Assembly: GCF_016722765.1 (NCBI RefSeq)
Contig: NZ_JAEQND010000007.1
Coordinates: 186,001-250,000 of the forward strand
Length of the DNA: 64,000 nt
Direction of reading: 5' to 3'
Origin: Ramlibacter alkalitolerans
Lineage (GTDB): Bacteria > Pseudomonadota > Gammaproteobacteria > Burkholderiales > Burkholderiaceae_C
Made by a program: the position numbers and the translations under genes. The notes beneath the pieces were generated by a model. The model was not told where the DNA came from, made no database searches, and saw only the letters and a program-made list of their open reading frames with translations. Shown in pieces: positions 41,136 through 51,819 of this stretch (position 1 is its first letter; each line of letters opens with the position of its first letter).

Positions 41136-42251
41136 ATGCCCCTGGAAGCCTTCGCGCAATCCGAGCCGCTCACCCTGGGCGTGGAACTCGAGCTGCAACT
41201 GGTCAGCCTGAGCGACTTCGACCTGACGCATGCCAGCTCGGACATGCTGGAGGTGCTGCAGCGCCGCCCCTTCCCGGGCACGGTGGTGCCGGAGATCACC
41301 GAGAGCATGATCGAGGTGGCGACCTCGATCCACCATCGCCACGACACGCTGCTGGCGCAGCTGCGCGAGATCCGGCAGGCGCTGGCCAGCGCCGGCGACC
41401 GGCTGAACGTCGGCGTCTGCGGCGGCGGGACGCACCCGTTCCAGCAGTGGTCCGAGCGCAGGATCTTCCCCAAGCCCCGCTTCAACCAGGTGTCGGCGCT
41501 GTATGGCTACCTGGCCAAGCAGTTCACCATCTTCGGCCAGCACGTGCACGTGGGCTGCACCTCGGGCGACGAGGCGCTGTTCCTGCTGCATTCGCTGAAC
41601 CGCTACGTGCCGCATTTCATCGCGCTCGCTGCGTCGTCCCCGTTCGTGCAGCGCCACGACACGCTGTTCAGCTCCTCGCGGCTGAATTCGGTGTTCGCGT
41701 TCCCCCTGAGCGGCCGCGCTCCCTTCACGCTGGAATGGTCGGCGTTCGAGGGCGAGTACTTCGCGCGCATGGAGCGCACCGGCGTCGTGCGCAGCATGAA
41801 GGACTTCTACTGGGACATCCGGCCCAAGCCCGAATACGGAACCATCGAGCTGCGCGTTTGCGACACGCCCCTGACGGTGGACCGCGCCGCGGCGCTGGCG
41901 GGCTACCTGCAGGTGCTGTGCGCGCGGCTGCGCGAGGGCAGCGAGCCGGCGCCGGAGGAGACCGACTATCTCGTCTACAACTACAACCGCTTCCAGGCCT
42001 GCCGCTTCGGCCTGGAAGGCACGATCGTGCACCCGAAGACGTATGCCTCGCTGACCCTGCGCGAGGACATCGAAGCCACCGTGACATCGCTGCGCGGCGT
42101 CGCGCCGGGCCTGCAGGCGGACGATGCGCTCGATACCGTGCGGCGCATGCTGCGGGAAGGCAACGACGCCACGCTGCTGCGGCAGCAGCGTGGCGAGACG
42201 GGCAGCATGGAAGCCGTGGTCGACGTGGCGCTGCGGCGCTTTCGCGACTGA
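41136..42251 (+). CDS. ybdK: YbdK-type carboxylate-amine ligase
   Basis: ATP-dependent ligase of 371 residues in the glutamate-cysteine ligase type 2 superfamily; E. coli YbdK has weak gamma-glutamyl-cysteine ligase activity. Hallmarks are LGVELELQLVS, VPEITESMIEVATSIHH, VCGGGTHPFQQW, FGQHVHVGC, RPKPEYGTIELRVCDTPL and YNYNRFQACRFGLEG. Start ATG 41136. The physiological substrate is not known. Confidence 0.93.
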   Translation: MPLEAFAQSEPLTLGVELELQLVSLSDFDLTHASSDMLEVLQRRPFPGTVVPEITESMIEVATSIHHRHDTLLAQLREIRQALASAGDRLNVGVCGGGTHPFQQWSERRIFPKPRFNQVSALYGYLAKQFTIFGQHVHVGCTSGDEALFLLHSLNRYVPHFIALAASSPFVQRHDTLFSSSRLNSVFAFPLSGRAPFTLEWSAFEGEYFARMERTGVVRSMKDFYWDIRPKPEYGTIELRVCDTPLTVDRAAALAGYLQVLCARLREGSEPAPEETDYLVYNYNRFQACRFGLEGTIVHPKTYASLTLREDIEATVTSLRGVAPGLQADDALDTVRRMLREGNDATLLRQQRGETGSMEAVVDVALRRFRD

Positions 42252-42269
42252 GCGCCGTCGACCGCCGGA

Positions 42270-44507
<2,238 letters not shown>

Positions 44508-44652
44508 GGGGATGTCTCTCGAAAGGTGGGTGGGCGAGAAAAGCCGATGCTTTGCATCGATTGTAGAGGTCGCAGCCTACAGCCCCATGACAGCCCTAAA
44601 AGGGGGAAGATTACGCCGGCCGGCCCCGGCCGGACGTCCTGGAGGAACACGC

Positions 44653-45078
44653 ATGCGCATCCGGGATCACCCAGAAAGCACGGCAGCGCTCCTGCTGGTG
44701 GGTATCGCTGCGTTCCACGCCATGTTCGACGCCGCCGGCGGGTGGCCCCAGGGCGCCCTGCTGGCCCGGCCGGTGCTGCGCCCGCTCCCGCCGGTGGGCA
44801 GCAGCGCGCGCAAGGACATGGACTGGTGCCTGCAGAACGTCGCCATCATCCACGATGTCTACTGGGCCAGCGCCTGTGTCGTGGCTGCGCAGCAGCAGGA
44901 CGCGCGGCGCGTCGCCTGCCTGGCGTCTCACCCCGGCAAGGACCACGCATGCGAGACCGGCCTGGGCCCGCCGGACGACTCCTCGGACTGCACCCTCCCC
45001 GACCAGCGCGCCGGCGAACTGAACGTGGCGCGCGCCAAGGCCGAACAGCAGTGCATGGACGAAGCGGCGGCACGGTAG
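44653..45078 (+). CDS. Cysteine-rich exported hypothetical protein
   Basis: Protein of 141 residues. A hydrophobic segment near the start (TAALLLVGIAAFHAMFDAAG, about 9-28) may act as a signal anchor. The rest holds six cysteines (DWCLQN, SACVVAA, VACLASH, HACETG, DCTLPD, QQCMDE), suggesting disulphide bonds outside the cytoplasm. GGAGGA at 44641-44646 fixes the start. No family recognised. Confidence 0.65.
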   Translation: MRIRDHPESTAALLLVGIAAFHAMFDAAGGWPQGALLARPVLRPLPPVGSSARKDMDWCLQNVAIIHDVYWASACVVAAQQQDARRVACLASHPGKDHACETGLGPPDDSSDCTLPDQRAGELNVARAKAEQQCMDEAAAR

Positions 45079-45149
45079 GAGCCTGGGCGGCACCAGCAGA
45101 GGCCACTCGGCCCAGCGCTGCCCGCCGAGCCGGTATGCTCGCCGCACGC

Positions 45150-45548
45150 ATGTCGCATCTCGTCCCTTTCCTCCTCCACTGGGGCATCACGGCCCTGTGC
45201 CTGTGGGCCGCCAGCTACGTCTTCAAGGGCCTGCGCTTCGACGGCGGCCGCGCGCTGGCCATCTCCGCCCTGCTGCTGGGCCTGGCCAACGCGGTCGTGC
45301 GACCGGTCCTCGTGGTGCTGACCTTCCCGCTCACCCTGCTCACCTTCGGACTGTTCCTGCTGGTGATCAACGCGCTGATGCTGATGCTGGTGGCCGGGCT
45401 GGTGCGCGGCTTCACCATCCGCGGCTTCGGAACGGCCTTCCTGGCCAGCATCTTCATCGCCGTCCTCAGCCTGGTGATCGGCTCGCTGGTCAGCCTGGGC
45501 GATCCCGGCTCCGAGGTCCAGTTGCCGCGCGGGACGGTCTGGCTCTGA
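45150..45548 (+). CDS. Phage holin family 4-type (YvlD-like) membrane protein
   Basis: Membrane protein of 132 residues with four helices (LLHWGITALCLWAASYVF, ISALLLGLANAVVRPVL, FPLTLLTFGLFLLVINALML, FGTAFLASIFIAVLSLVIGS). The VVRPVLVVLTFPLTLLTFGL core is typical of the superfamily named phage holin 4/YvlD. Despite the name, members are mostly chromosomal and of unknown role, and no phage genes are nearby. ATG 45135 is an alternative start. Confidence 0.88.
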   Translation: MSHLVPFLLHWGITALCLWAASYVFKGLRFDGGRALAISALLLGLANAVVRPVLVVLTFPLTLLTFGLFLLVINALMLMLVAGLVRGFTIRGFGTAFLASIFIAVLSLVIGSLVSLGDPGSEVQLPRGTVWL

Positions 45549-45731
45549 GCCGGTGCGACCGCGCTTCCGGGCGGAGCAGGAAATTCGTTCTTCCATGATC
45601 TGCCGCAAGGTCTCGTGTCGCTTCGGAGTGACTTGCGGAAGAGCATCGGCCCGCCTGAACCGAAATCCGCGAAGCGCCAGGAAAACGCGGGGCGCACGGC
45701 CTGCGGTGAACCGACAGCCCTAGACTTGCGC

Positions 45732-46094
45732 ATGGACACCTTCAGCCTGTCCGCCCCACGCGGCTTGCCCTACCTGCTGGTCGAGGTCTCGGGTCCGGCG
45801 AACCTCGCGGAGCTGTGCGCCTGCATCGACTTCGCGGCGGAACTGGCGCACCGCACGAACCGCAGCCGCGCGCTGCTGAACCTGCTGCAGGTGGAAATCG
45901 CCCTGAGCTTCACCGAGCACCTGCAGCTCGGCTCCCATGCCGCCGACCGCCTCAAGGCGCTGGAACGCGTCGCCTCCGTGGTGCCGGCCCGGTACCGCAC
46001 CGGCAGCAGCGAAAAGGCAGCGCAGAAGAGCGGCCTGCACCTGCGCACCTTCACGGACCTCGACGAAGGCCTGGCCTGGTTGATGGAGCACTGA
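45732..46094 (+). CDS. STAS/SpoIIAA-like small protein
   Basis: Cytoplasmic protein of 120 residues with an alternating beta/alpha pattern of the SpoIIAA-like STAS fold (PYLLVEVSGPANLAELCACI, SRALLNLLQVEIALSF, VASVVPARYRTGS, HLRTFTDLDEGLAWL). No catalytic motif. It is alone between the holin-like gene and the rhodanese gene. Confidence 0.65.
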   Translation: MDTFSLSAPRGLPYLLVEVSGPANLAELCACIDFAAELAHRTNRSRALLNLLQVEIALSFTEHLQLGSHAADRLKALERVASVVPARYRTGSSEKAAQKSGLHLRTFTDLDEGLAWLMEH

Positions 46095-46188
46095 GCAGCG
46101 GCGCCAGGACACGGCCTTCCGGCGCCGTGACCCGATCCCTGTCGCGATTCGCCTTGGCAGGTCGGCGCGCGAGTGCTGGAATCGCACC

Positions 46189-47802
46189 ATGACTGCGCCT
46201 GTGCCCGCCCCTTCGATTCCCGCCACACCCTCCCTGCGCGTGCGCGAAGCCCTGCTCGCGCGACGCGAGATCGCGCTGCTCGACGTGCGCGAAGAGGAGC
46301 CGTTCGCCAGCGGGCATCCGCTGTTCGCGGCCAACCTTCCCATCGGACGGATCGAAGTGGACGCGTGGACCCGCATTCCCCGGCTGGCGACCGACATCGT
46401 GGTGTACGACGATGGCGAAGGGCTGGCGCCAGTGGCCGCACGCCGGCTGCAGGCGCTGGGGTACACGCAGGTTTCGCTGCTCGCCGGCGGGCTGCAGGGG
46501 TGGCGCGCATCGGGCGGCGAGCTGTTCATCGACGTCAACGCGCCGAGCAAATCGTTCGGCGAGCTGGTGGAAAGCGTGCGCCACACGCCCTCGCTGCCGG
46601 CGCAGGAAGTGCAGGCGCTGCTGGCCGGCGGAGCGGACGTGGTGGTGCTGGACGCCCGGCGCTTCGACGAATACCGCGCCATGAGCATCCCCGGCGCGAT
46701 CAGCGTGCCGGGCGCGGAGCTGGTTCTGAAGGCGCGCGCGCTCGCGCCCGATCCGGCCACCCGCATCATCGTCAACTGCGCCGGCCGCACGCCCAGCATC
46801 ATCGGCACGCAGTCGCTGGTGAATGCGGGGCTGCCGAACCCGGTGGCGGCCCTGCGCAACGGCACCATGGGCTGGCTGCTGGCCGGCCAGGACCTGGACC
46901 ACGGCGCCAGCCGGCGCGCCGGCCCGGTGGACCCGGCGCTGCGCGAGGCAGCCGCGGCAGGCGCGCGCGACGTGGCGCAGCGCGCCGGAGTCCGCGTCGC
47001 GAGCGCGCAGGACCTGCGGCTGTTCCTGGCCGAGGCGGCGCGCACGACCTACCTGTTCGACGTGCGCACGCCGGAGGAATTCGAGGCCGGCCACCTGCCC
47101 GGTTTCCGCAGCACCCCCGGCGGCCAGCTGGTGCAGGAGACCGACCACGCCGCGCCCGTGCGCGGCGCGCGCATCGTGCTGGTGGACGACGACGGAGTGC
47201 GCGCGAACATGACAGGCTCCTGGCTGGCCCAGATGGGATGGGAGACCTGGGTGCTGCAGGCAACGCCCGCGGACTTCACCGAGCGCGGGCCGGTCGTGGC
47301 CCGCACGCCGGAGCCGCAGGGGCCGCTGGCGTGGATCACGCCGCTGCAACTCGCCGAAGGCCTGCACGATCCCTCGGCGCCAGCCACGGCCGTCCTCGAC
47401 TTCTCGCCCAGCGCGCGCTACGTGACGGGCCACGTTCCCGGCGCCTGGTTCGTGCTGCGCTCGCAGCTCGCGCAGGCGCTGCAGCGGCTCGGGGGCGTGC
47501 AGCGCTGCGTCCTCACCTGCGGCGACTCCGCGCTCGCGCGCCACGCGGCCAGCGAAGTCGGCGCACTGTGCCCGGGTGCGCAAGTCCGCGTGCTGGAGGG
47601 CGGCAACGCCGCGTGGACCGCCGCCGGCCTGCCGCTGGAGGCCGGCGAGACCCGGCTCGCCTCGCCGCGCATCGATCGCTACCGTCGTCCCTACGAGGGA
47701 ACGCAGGCCTCGCGGGCCGCGATGCAGGCCTACCTCGATTGGGAATTCGGCCTCGTGGCGCAGCTCGCGCGCGACGCCACGCACGGCTTCCGCGTGATCT
47801 GA
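46189..47802 (+). CDS. Protein of four tandem rhodanese domains
   Basis: Sulfurtransferase-like protein of 537 residues with four rhodanese domains. Domain 2 (about 130-235) has the active Cys197 (VNCAGRTPS) and domain 4 (about 385-485) has Cys444 (LTCGDSALA). At the equivalent place, domain 1 has Asp (VVYDDGEG, about 74) and domain 3 has Asp (LVDDDGVR, about 333), so they should be inactive. The pattern inactive-active-inactive-active suggests duplication of a two-domain unit. No signal peptide is seen. The acceptor of the sulfur is unknown. Confidence 0.9.
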   Translation: MTAPVPAPSIPATPSLRVREALLARREIALLDVREEEPFASGHPLFAANLPIGRIEVDAWTRIPRLATDIVVYDDGEGLAPVAARRLQALGYTQVSLLAGGLQGWRASGGELFIDVNAPSKSFGELVESVRHTPSLPAQEVQALLAGGADVVVLDARRFDEYRAMSIPGAISVPGAELVLKARALAPDPATRIIVNCAGRTPSIIGTQSLVNAGLPNPVAALRNGTMGWLLAGQDLDHGASRRAGPVDPALREAAAAGARDVAQRAGVRVASAQDLRLFLAEAARTTYLFDVRTPEEFEAGHLPGFRSTPGGQLVQETDHAAPVRGARIVLVDDDGVRANMTGSWLAQMGWETWVLQATPADFTERGPVVARTPEPQGPLAWITPLQLAEGLHDPSAPATAVLDFSPSARYVTGHVPGAWFVLRSQLAQALQRLGGVQRCVLTCGDSALARHAASEVGALCPGAQVRVLEGGNAAWTAAGLPLEAGETRLASPRIDRYRRPYEGTQASRAAMQAYLDWEFGLVAQLARDATHGFRVI

Positions 47803-48226
47803 GAAGCGTGCGCCGCCGGGCGCCCGTCCCCTTGCGCAGCATCAACACCCGTGGAGCGGGCGCAGTGTTTACTTTCGAAGCACGCGCGAATCCCGCTGGC
47901 GCGAGGGAGTGACCGTAGTACGAAATGCAGCGTTCGACGCAGGCCGGGAGGGATTCTTCCGCGCACGATCGTCGAGGGAACGAGGCGTTGGCGGCGGGCG
48001 TGAAAAAATGCATGCCGCACGCGTGCGCAGCGTCAGCGGATGCGAAGGCTTCCGAGTGGATCACGCACCCATGTCACGTAAAATGGCGCAGCGCAAGCCA
48101 GCCTCTCGTTCCCGCTCGAGGAACCGCAGCGCCGCTGCTGCGATGGCCCGGTGCCGCCGCAACGCCCTCCCGCCATGACTCACGCGACCCGATCGATCCG
48201 GGTCGCACGCTTCCTGTTTGACGCAC
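47803..48226. other. Non-coding region upstream of the FabH-like gene
   Basis: These 424 bases contain no convincing gene; the short open frames are Arg-rich shadows without ribosome-binding sites. TAAAAT at 48079-48084 could be a -10 box but lacks a clear -35. The notable element is the inverted repeat at 48184-48206. The length of the gap fits a control region for the synthase/kinase pair. Confidence 0.6.
48184..48206. promoter_or_regulatory. Inverted repeat upstream of the FabH-like gene
   Basis: Perfect 8-bp arms GCGACCCG and CGGGTCGC flank a 7-base centre ATCGATC. It ends 20 bases before the ATG of the FabH-like gene. It could be an operator or a leader hairpin controlling the pair. No regulator can be named. 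Confidence 0.5.
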
Positions 48227-49267
48227 ATGATCATTGAAAACGTCGCCGCCAGCTTCCCGAAGAGACGGGTCGACAACGACGATGTCGTGGAGCTCGTTCG
48301 CCACTACTCCTCCGGCTACCAGGGTGACCTCGAGAAGATGCTGCGGGTCGTCAAGACCCTGCTCGATCGCAGCGGCCTGGTCGCGCGCAACTGGCGCGCG
48401 CCGGGCGAGCGGCCCATCGACCATCTCTCGTCCGCGGTGCAGGACGTGCTCGAAGGTTCGGGCCTGCGCTGCAGGGACATCGATCTCCTGGTGTACGTCG
48501 GCATCGGCGGCGGCTTCCGCGAACCGGGCAACTCGTACATGGTCGCCAACACGCTGGGCATGCACAAGGCGCAGTGCTTCGACATCGTCGATGCCTGCAT
48601 GAGCTGGACGCGCGCGCTGTCGCTCGTGGACAGCCTGTTCAAGGCGGGCAAGTTCCGCAACGCGCTGGTGGTGAACGCCGAATTCAACATGATCGAGGGC
48701 ATGGCGGGGTTCCCCGAGAACTACGCGGTGCGCAACCTCGACGAGATGAACTACCTGCTGCCCTCGTACACCATCGGCGAGGCGGCCACGGCCACGCTGC
48801 TGCTGCCGCACAAGCCAGAGAATTTCTCGGTCGCCTTCCAGTCCCGCCCCGATCTCGCGCACCTTTGCATGATCCCGACGGCCGGCTACCAGGGCTACTA
48901 CGAGGTCAACAAGGCCGTGGCGGCGCTCGGCGAGGGCCGCTTCACCGCGCTGGGCACCGAGCTGCACGATGCGCTGGCCGAGGAGATGCCGGCACTGATC
49001 CGCGCCGCCGGTGCGTACCCGCAGAACGCGGATGTCGTCTTCACGCACTCCTCCTCCATGCCTGCATGGACCGGGGTGGGCAAGCGCTACGGCTTCGCCG
49101 AGAAGATCTTCCACATCTATCCGCAGACCGGCAACGTGGTGTCCGCCTCGATCCCGGCGGCCATGGCCATGGCCCGGCGCGCCGGCAAGCTGTCCAAGGG
49201 GGACGAAGTGATGTGCCTGATGGGAAGCGCCGGGATGTCCTTCGCGCTCACCAAATTCGTCTTCTGA
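48227..49267 (+). CDS. FabH-like ketoacyl synthase III, candidate signal synthase
   Basis: Thiolase-fold condensing enzyme of 346 residues in the ketoacyl-ACP synthase III group. The triad is intact: Cys124 (DIVDACMSW), His274 (VFTHSSSMPAW) and Asn303 (TGNVVSASIPAAM). The C-terminal GSAGMSFALTKFVF is also typical. It is unlikely to be the housekeeping FabH: no fab genes are near, the residues after the active Cys differ from the FabH ACSG motif, and it is followed 16 bases later by a CqsS-like receptor kinase. Related enzymes PqsD, PpyS and DarB make signal molecules. The product is unknown. Start ATG 48227; no Shine-Dalgarno sequence is visible. Confidence 0.85.
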   Translation: MIIENVAASFPKRRVDNDDVVELVRHYSSGYQGDLEKMLRVVKTLLDRSGLVARNWRAPGERPIDHLSSAVQDVLEGSGLRCRDIDLLVYVGIGGGFREPGNSYMVANTLGMHKAQCFDIVDACMSWTRALSLVDSLFKAGKFRNALVVNAEFNMIEGMAGFPENYAVRNLDEMNYLLPSYTIGEAATATLLLPHKPENFSVAFQSRPDLAHLCMIPTAGYQGYYEVNKAVAALGEGRFTALGTELHDALAEEMPALIRAAGAYPQNADVVFTHSSSMPAWTGVGKRYGFAEKIFHIYPQTGNVVSASIPAAMAMARRAGKLSKGDEVMCLMGSAGMSFALTKFVF

Positions 49268-49283
49268 GCGCGGCGAGCCCCAC

Positions 49284-51809
49284 GTGCTGAGAGACCTGTT
49301 CCGCAGCTTCGCGGCCGCACTGCGGGCGAGCACCAAGGCGTCCGGCCGCAGCATGATCGTGGCCAGCGCGGTCGGCACCGCCATCTACACCGGCTACGGC
49401 ATCCTGTGGCTGTACGTCACGCCGGTCGAATACGAGAGCTTCGGCCTGCGCTCGATCGGCGTGCTGCTGTGCCTCGCCGTGTGCCTGAGTCCCCGCTGGC
49501 CGGCGCGCGCCAGGCCGCTGCTGCCCTGGGTCTGGTTCGCGGCAGTGCTGTACGCGCTGCCGTTCTACTCCACCTACCAGCTGCTCGGAAGCAACTACTC
49601 GGTGCTGCGATCGATGCTCGAAGTGACGATGGTGTTCTTCGTCATCGTCATCTTCCCGCACTACCTGCTGGCCCTCGTGAACATCGGGGCCGGCATCGCG
49701 CTCGGCGTCCTTGCGGGCTGGCTCACGATCCCGCACTTCGACACCCTGAACCACGCGATCGTGAAGTCCGTGCACGTGCAGGCCATGGTCTACAGCGTGG
49801 CGGCCGGCCTGCTGTTCATGCGCAACAACCTCAAGGCGCTGCTCGGGCAGCAGAGGGTGGAAACGCTGCAGGACCTGGCCGGTTCGATCGCGCACGAACT
49901 GCGCAACCCCCTGGGCCAGTTGCGCTACCGGCTGGAGAGCATCAGCCGCAACCTGCCGCGGCCCACCGCCGACGGCCGCGACGTTGCCATGCCGGTGCGG
50001 GAACTCGACGCCGTCTACAAGGAGCTGACCCAGGGCAAGCTGGCGATCGACCGCGGCATGCAGATGATCGCCATGACGCTGGACGAGATCCACTCGAAGC
50101 CGCCGGACACGTCGAACATGCGCTATCTCTCGGCGGAGCGGACGACGCGCAAGGCCGTGGACGAATTCGGCTACGAGAGCCCGACCCACCGCCTGCGCGT
50201 GGATCTGCGCGTCGCGGAAGACTTCGTGTTCAAGGGCGACGAGACGCGCTACATCTTCATCCTGTTCAACCTGCTGAAGAACGCCCTGCACTACTTCGGC
50301 GACCATCCCCGGGCGCGGGTCACCATCACCGTCGGCGGCCAGTGCGTGACCTTCGAGGACACCGGGCCCGGCATGACGTCGGACGTGCTGGCCCATGTGT
50401 TCGAATCCTTCCAGACCTCGGGCAAGGCGGACGGCACGGGCCTGGGCCTGTCGTTCTGCAAGCGCACGATGCTCGCGTTCGGCGGCGACATCGCGTGCGA
50501 GTCCGAGCCGGACCAGTTCACCCGCTTCGTGCTGCGGTTCCCGGTCGTCGCGCCCGCCGACATCGCCGCGCACGAAGCGCGCGTGCTGGAGCAGGCCAGG
50601 ATGGCCTTCGCGGGCAAGCGGGTGCTGGTGGTGGACGACGTGGCGGCGCTGCGCAAGACCACCCGGTGCATGCTCGAACCGCTGGGCGTGCAGGTCGCGG
50701 AGGCCGAGAACGGGCAGCAGGCCCTGGACGTCCTGTCGCAAGGCCCCTTCGATGCCATGGTGCTGGATGTGTCGATGCCCGTCCTGGACGGCTATGCCAC
50801 GGCGGAGAGCATCCGCGCCGGTCGCATCCCCGGCATGGCGCGGCTGCCGATCGTGGCCTACACCGCCGAATCGCCCTACGTGGCGCGCGCCAAGCTGGAG
50901 CGGGTCTCGGTCGATGCCCTGGTCCACAAGCAGTGCTCGCAGGTCGAGCTCGTGGAGGCGCTCACCCGCGCGTACGACCACGCGCGGCGCGGCGAAGACA
51001 CCGACCTCGCGGCGGCGGGCCTGGCGGGCAAGACGATCCTGCTGGTCGACGACCAGGAGTTCAACCGGCGCTACCTGCGCTTGCTCCTCGAGGAGCGCCG
51101 CATCGAAGTGGTGGAAGCCTCGGACGGTGCCGCGGCGCTCAAGATGCTCGAGCTCGTGGCCGTGGACGCGATCATCACCGACATCCACATGCCGGTGCTC
51201 GATGGCTTCGGTCTCGCGCGGGCGGTGGGCGCCTCCGCCCTGTCTCCCAAGCCCGTTCTGATCGCACTGAGCGCGCGCGACGACCAGACGGCGCTTGCCA
51301 ACGCGCGCGCCGCCGGCATCGGCGCGCTGGTTTCCAAGCCCGCCGAACCGGGCGAACTCCTGGGCGCGCTCGCCAGGCAGCTGGCAGCGCGGCCCGAGGC
51401 GCCGCTTTCCCCCCGCGAGACGAAACCGGCGACCCCCGACGCCGCGGCCAAGGAACTGCTCAATTTCAACCGGCTCGAGAGCCTGCGCCGCATCGGCATG
51501 ATCGACGAGGCGGTACCCGAGGCGCTGCAGGCCACTCGCGTGCTGCTCGGCAAGCTGCAGGATCCGGTCGCGCGCCGCGACCTGGAGTCGGCCAGGGAAC
51601 TGCTGCATTCGCTGATCGGCATCTGCGGCGACGTGGGAGCGCACGCGCTGCACCAGAAGATGCGCTCCACCTACGCGCTGCTGATCGAGCACCAGCAATG
51701 GCCGGCGACGGGCTGGCACGAAGAGGTCCTCGACCTGCTCGTGCACACGGGCCGTGCCATCCAGGAACGCTACCTGCAGCAGATGGAGCCGACGGCGGGC
51801 CTGCAGTAG
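49284..51809 (+). CDS. CqsS-like hybrid histidine kinase
   Basis: Hybrid sensor kinase of 841 residues, start GTG 49284. A six-helix membrane domain (about 22-180; VTPVEYESFGLRS) and a kinase core (His204 in SIAHELRNPL; FNLLKNALHYF; GTGLGLSFCKRTMLAFGG) resemble CqsS of Vibrio and LqsS of Legionella, the alpha-hydroxyketone receptors. Two receiver domains follow: REC1 about 446-565 (Asp495, Lys549) and REC2 about 584-700 (Asp633, Lys685). The C-terminus is a histidine phosphotransfer domain (about 735-835) with His775 (ELLHSLIGICGDVGA). It can carry a full internal phosphorelay. It is 16 bases behind the FabH-like gene. Confidence 0.9.
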   Translation: MLRDLFRSFAAALRASTKASGRSMIVASAVGTAIYTGYGILWLYVTPVEYESFGLRSIGVLLCLAVCLSPRWPARARPLLPWVWFAAVLYALPFYSTYQLLGSNYSVLRSMLEVTMVFFVIVIFPHYLLALVNIGAGIALGVLAGWLTIPHFDTLNHAIVKSVHVQAMVYSVAAGLLFMRNNLKALLGQQRVETLQDLAGSIAHELRNPLGQLRYRLESISRNLPRPTADGRDVAMPVRELDAVYKELTQGKLAIDRGMQMIAMTLDEIHSKPPDTSNMRYLSAERTTRKAVDEFGYESPTHRLRVDLRVAEDFVFKGDETRYIFILFNLLKNALHYFGDHPRARVTITVGGQCVTFEDTGPGMTSDVLAHVFESFQTSGKADGTGLGLSFCKRTMLAFGGDIACESEPDQFTRFVLRFPVVAPADIAAHEARVLEQARMAFAGKRVLVVDDVAALRKTTRCMLEPLGVQVAEAENGQQALDVLSQGPFDAMVLDVSMPVLDGYATAESIRAGRIPGMARLPIVAYTAESPYVARAKLERVSVDALVHKQCSQVELVEALTRAYDHARRGEDTDLAAAGLAGKTILLVDDQEFNRRYLRLLLEERRIEVVEASDGAAALKMLELVAVDAIITDIHMPVLDGFGLARAVGASALSPKPVLIALSARDDQTALANARAAGIGALVSKPAEPGELLGALARQLAARPEAPLSPRETKPATPDAAAKELLNFNRLESLRRIGMIDEAVPEALQATRVLLGKLQDPVARRDLESARELLHSLIGICGDVGAHALHQKMRSTYALLIEHQQWPATGWHEEVLDLLVHTGRAIQERYLQQMEPTAGLQ

Positions 51810-51819
51810 CGCGCCTGCT

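Noticed and set aside
45150-45548. Prophage remnant, because of the holin-type name
   Set aside because: No integrase, capsid, lysis or attachment features nearby; this superfamily is mainly chromosomal.
47909-48178. Short Arg/Ser-rich frame upstream of the FabH-like gene
   Set aside because: No ribosome-binding site, no domain, atypical composition; treated as non-coding.
48227-49267. Housekeeping FabH of fatty-acid synthesis
   Set aside because: No plsX, fabD or acpP next to it, a divergent active-site context and tight linkage to a sensor kinase; kept as FabH-like only.
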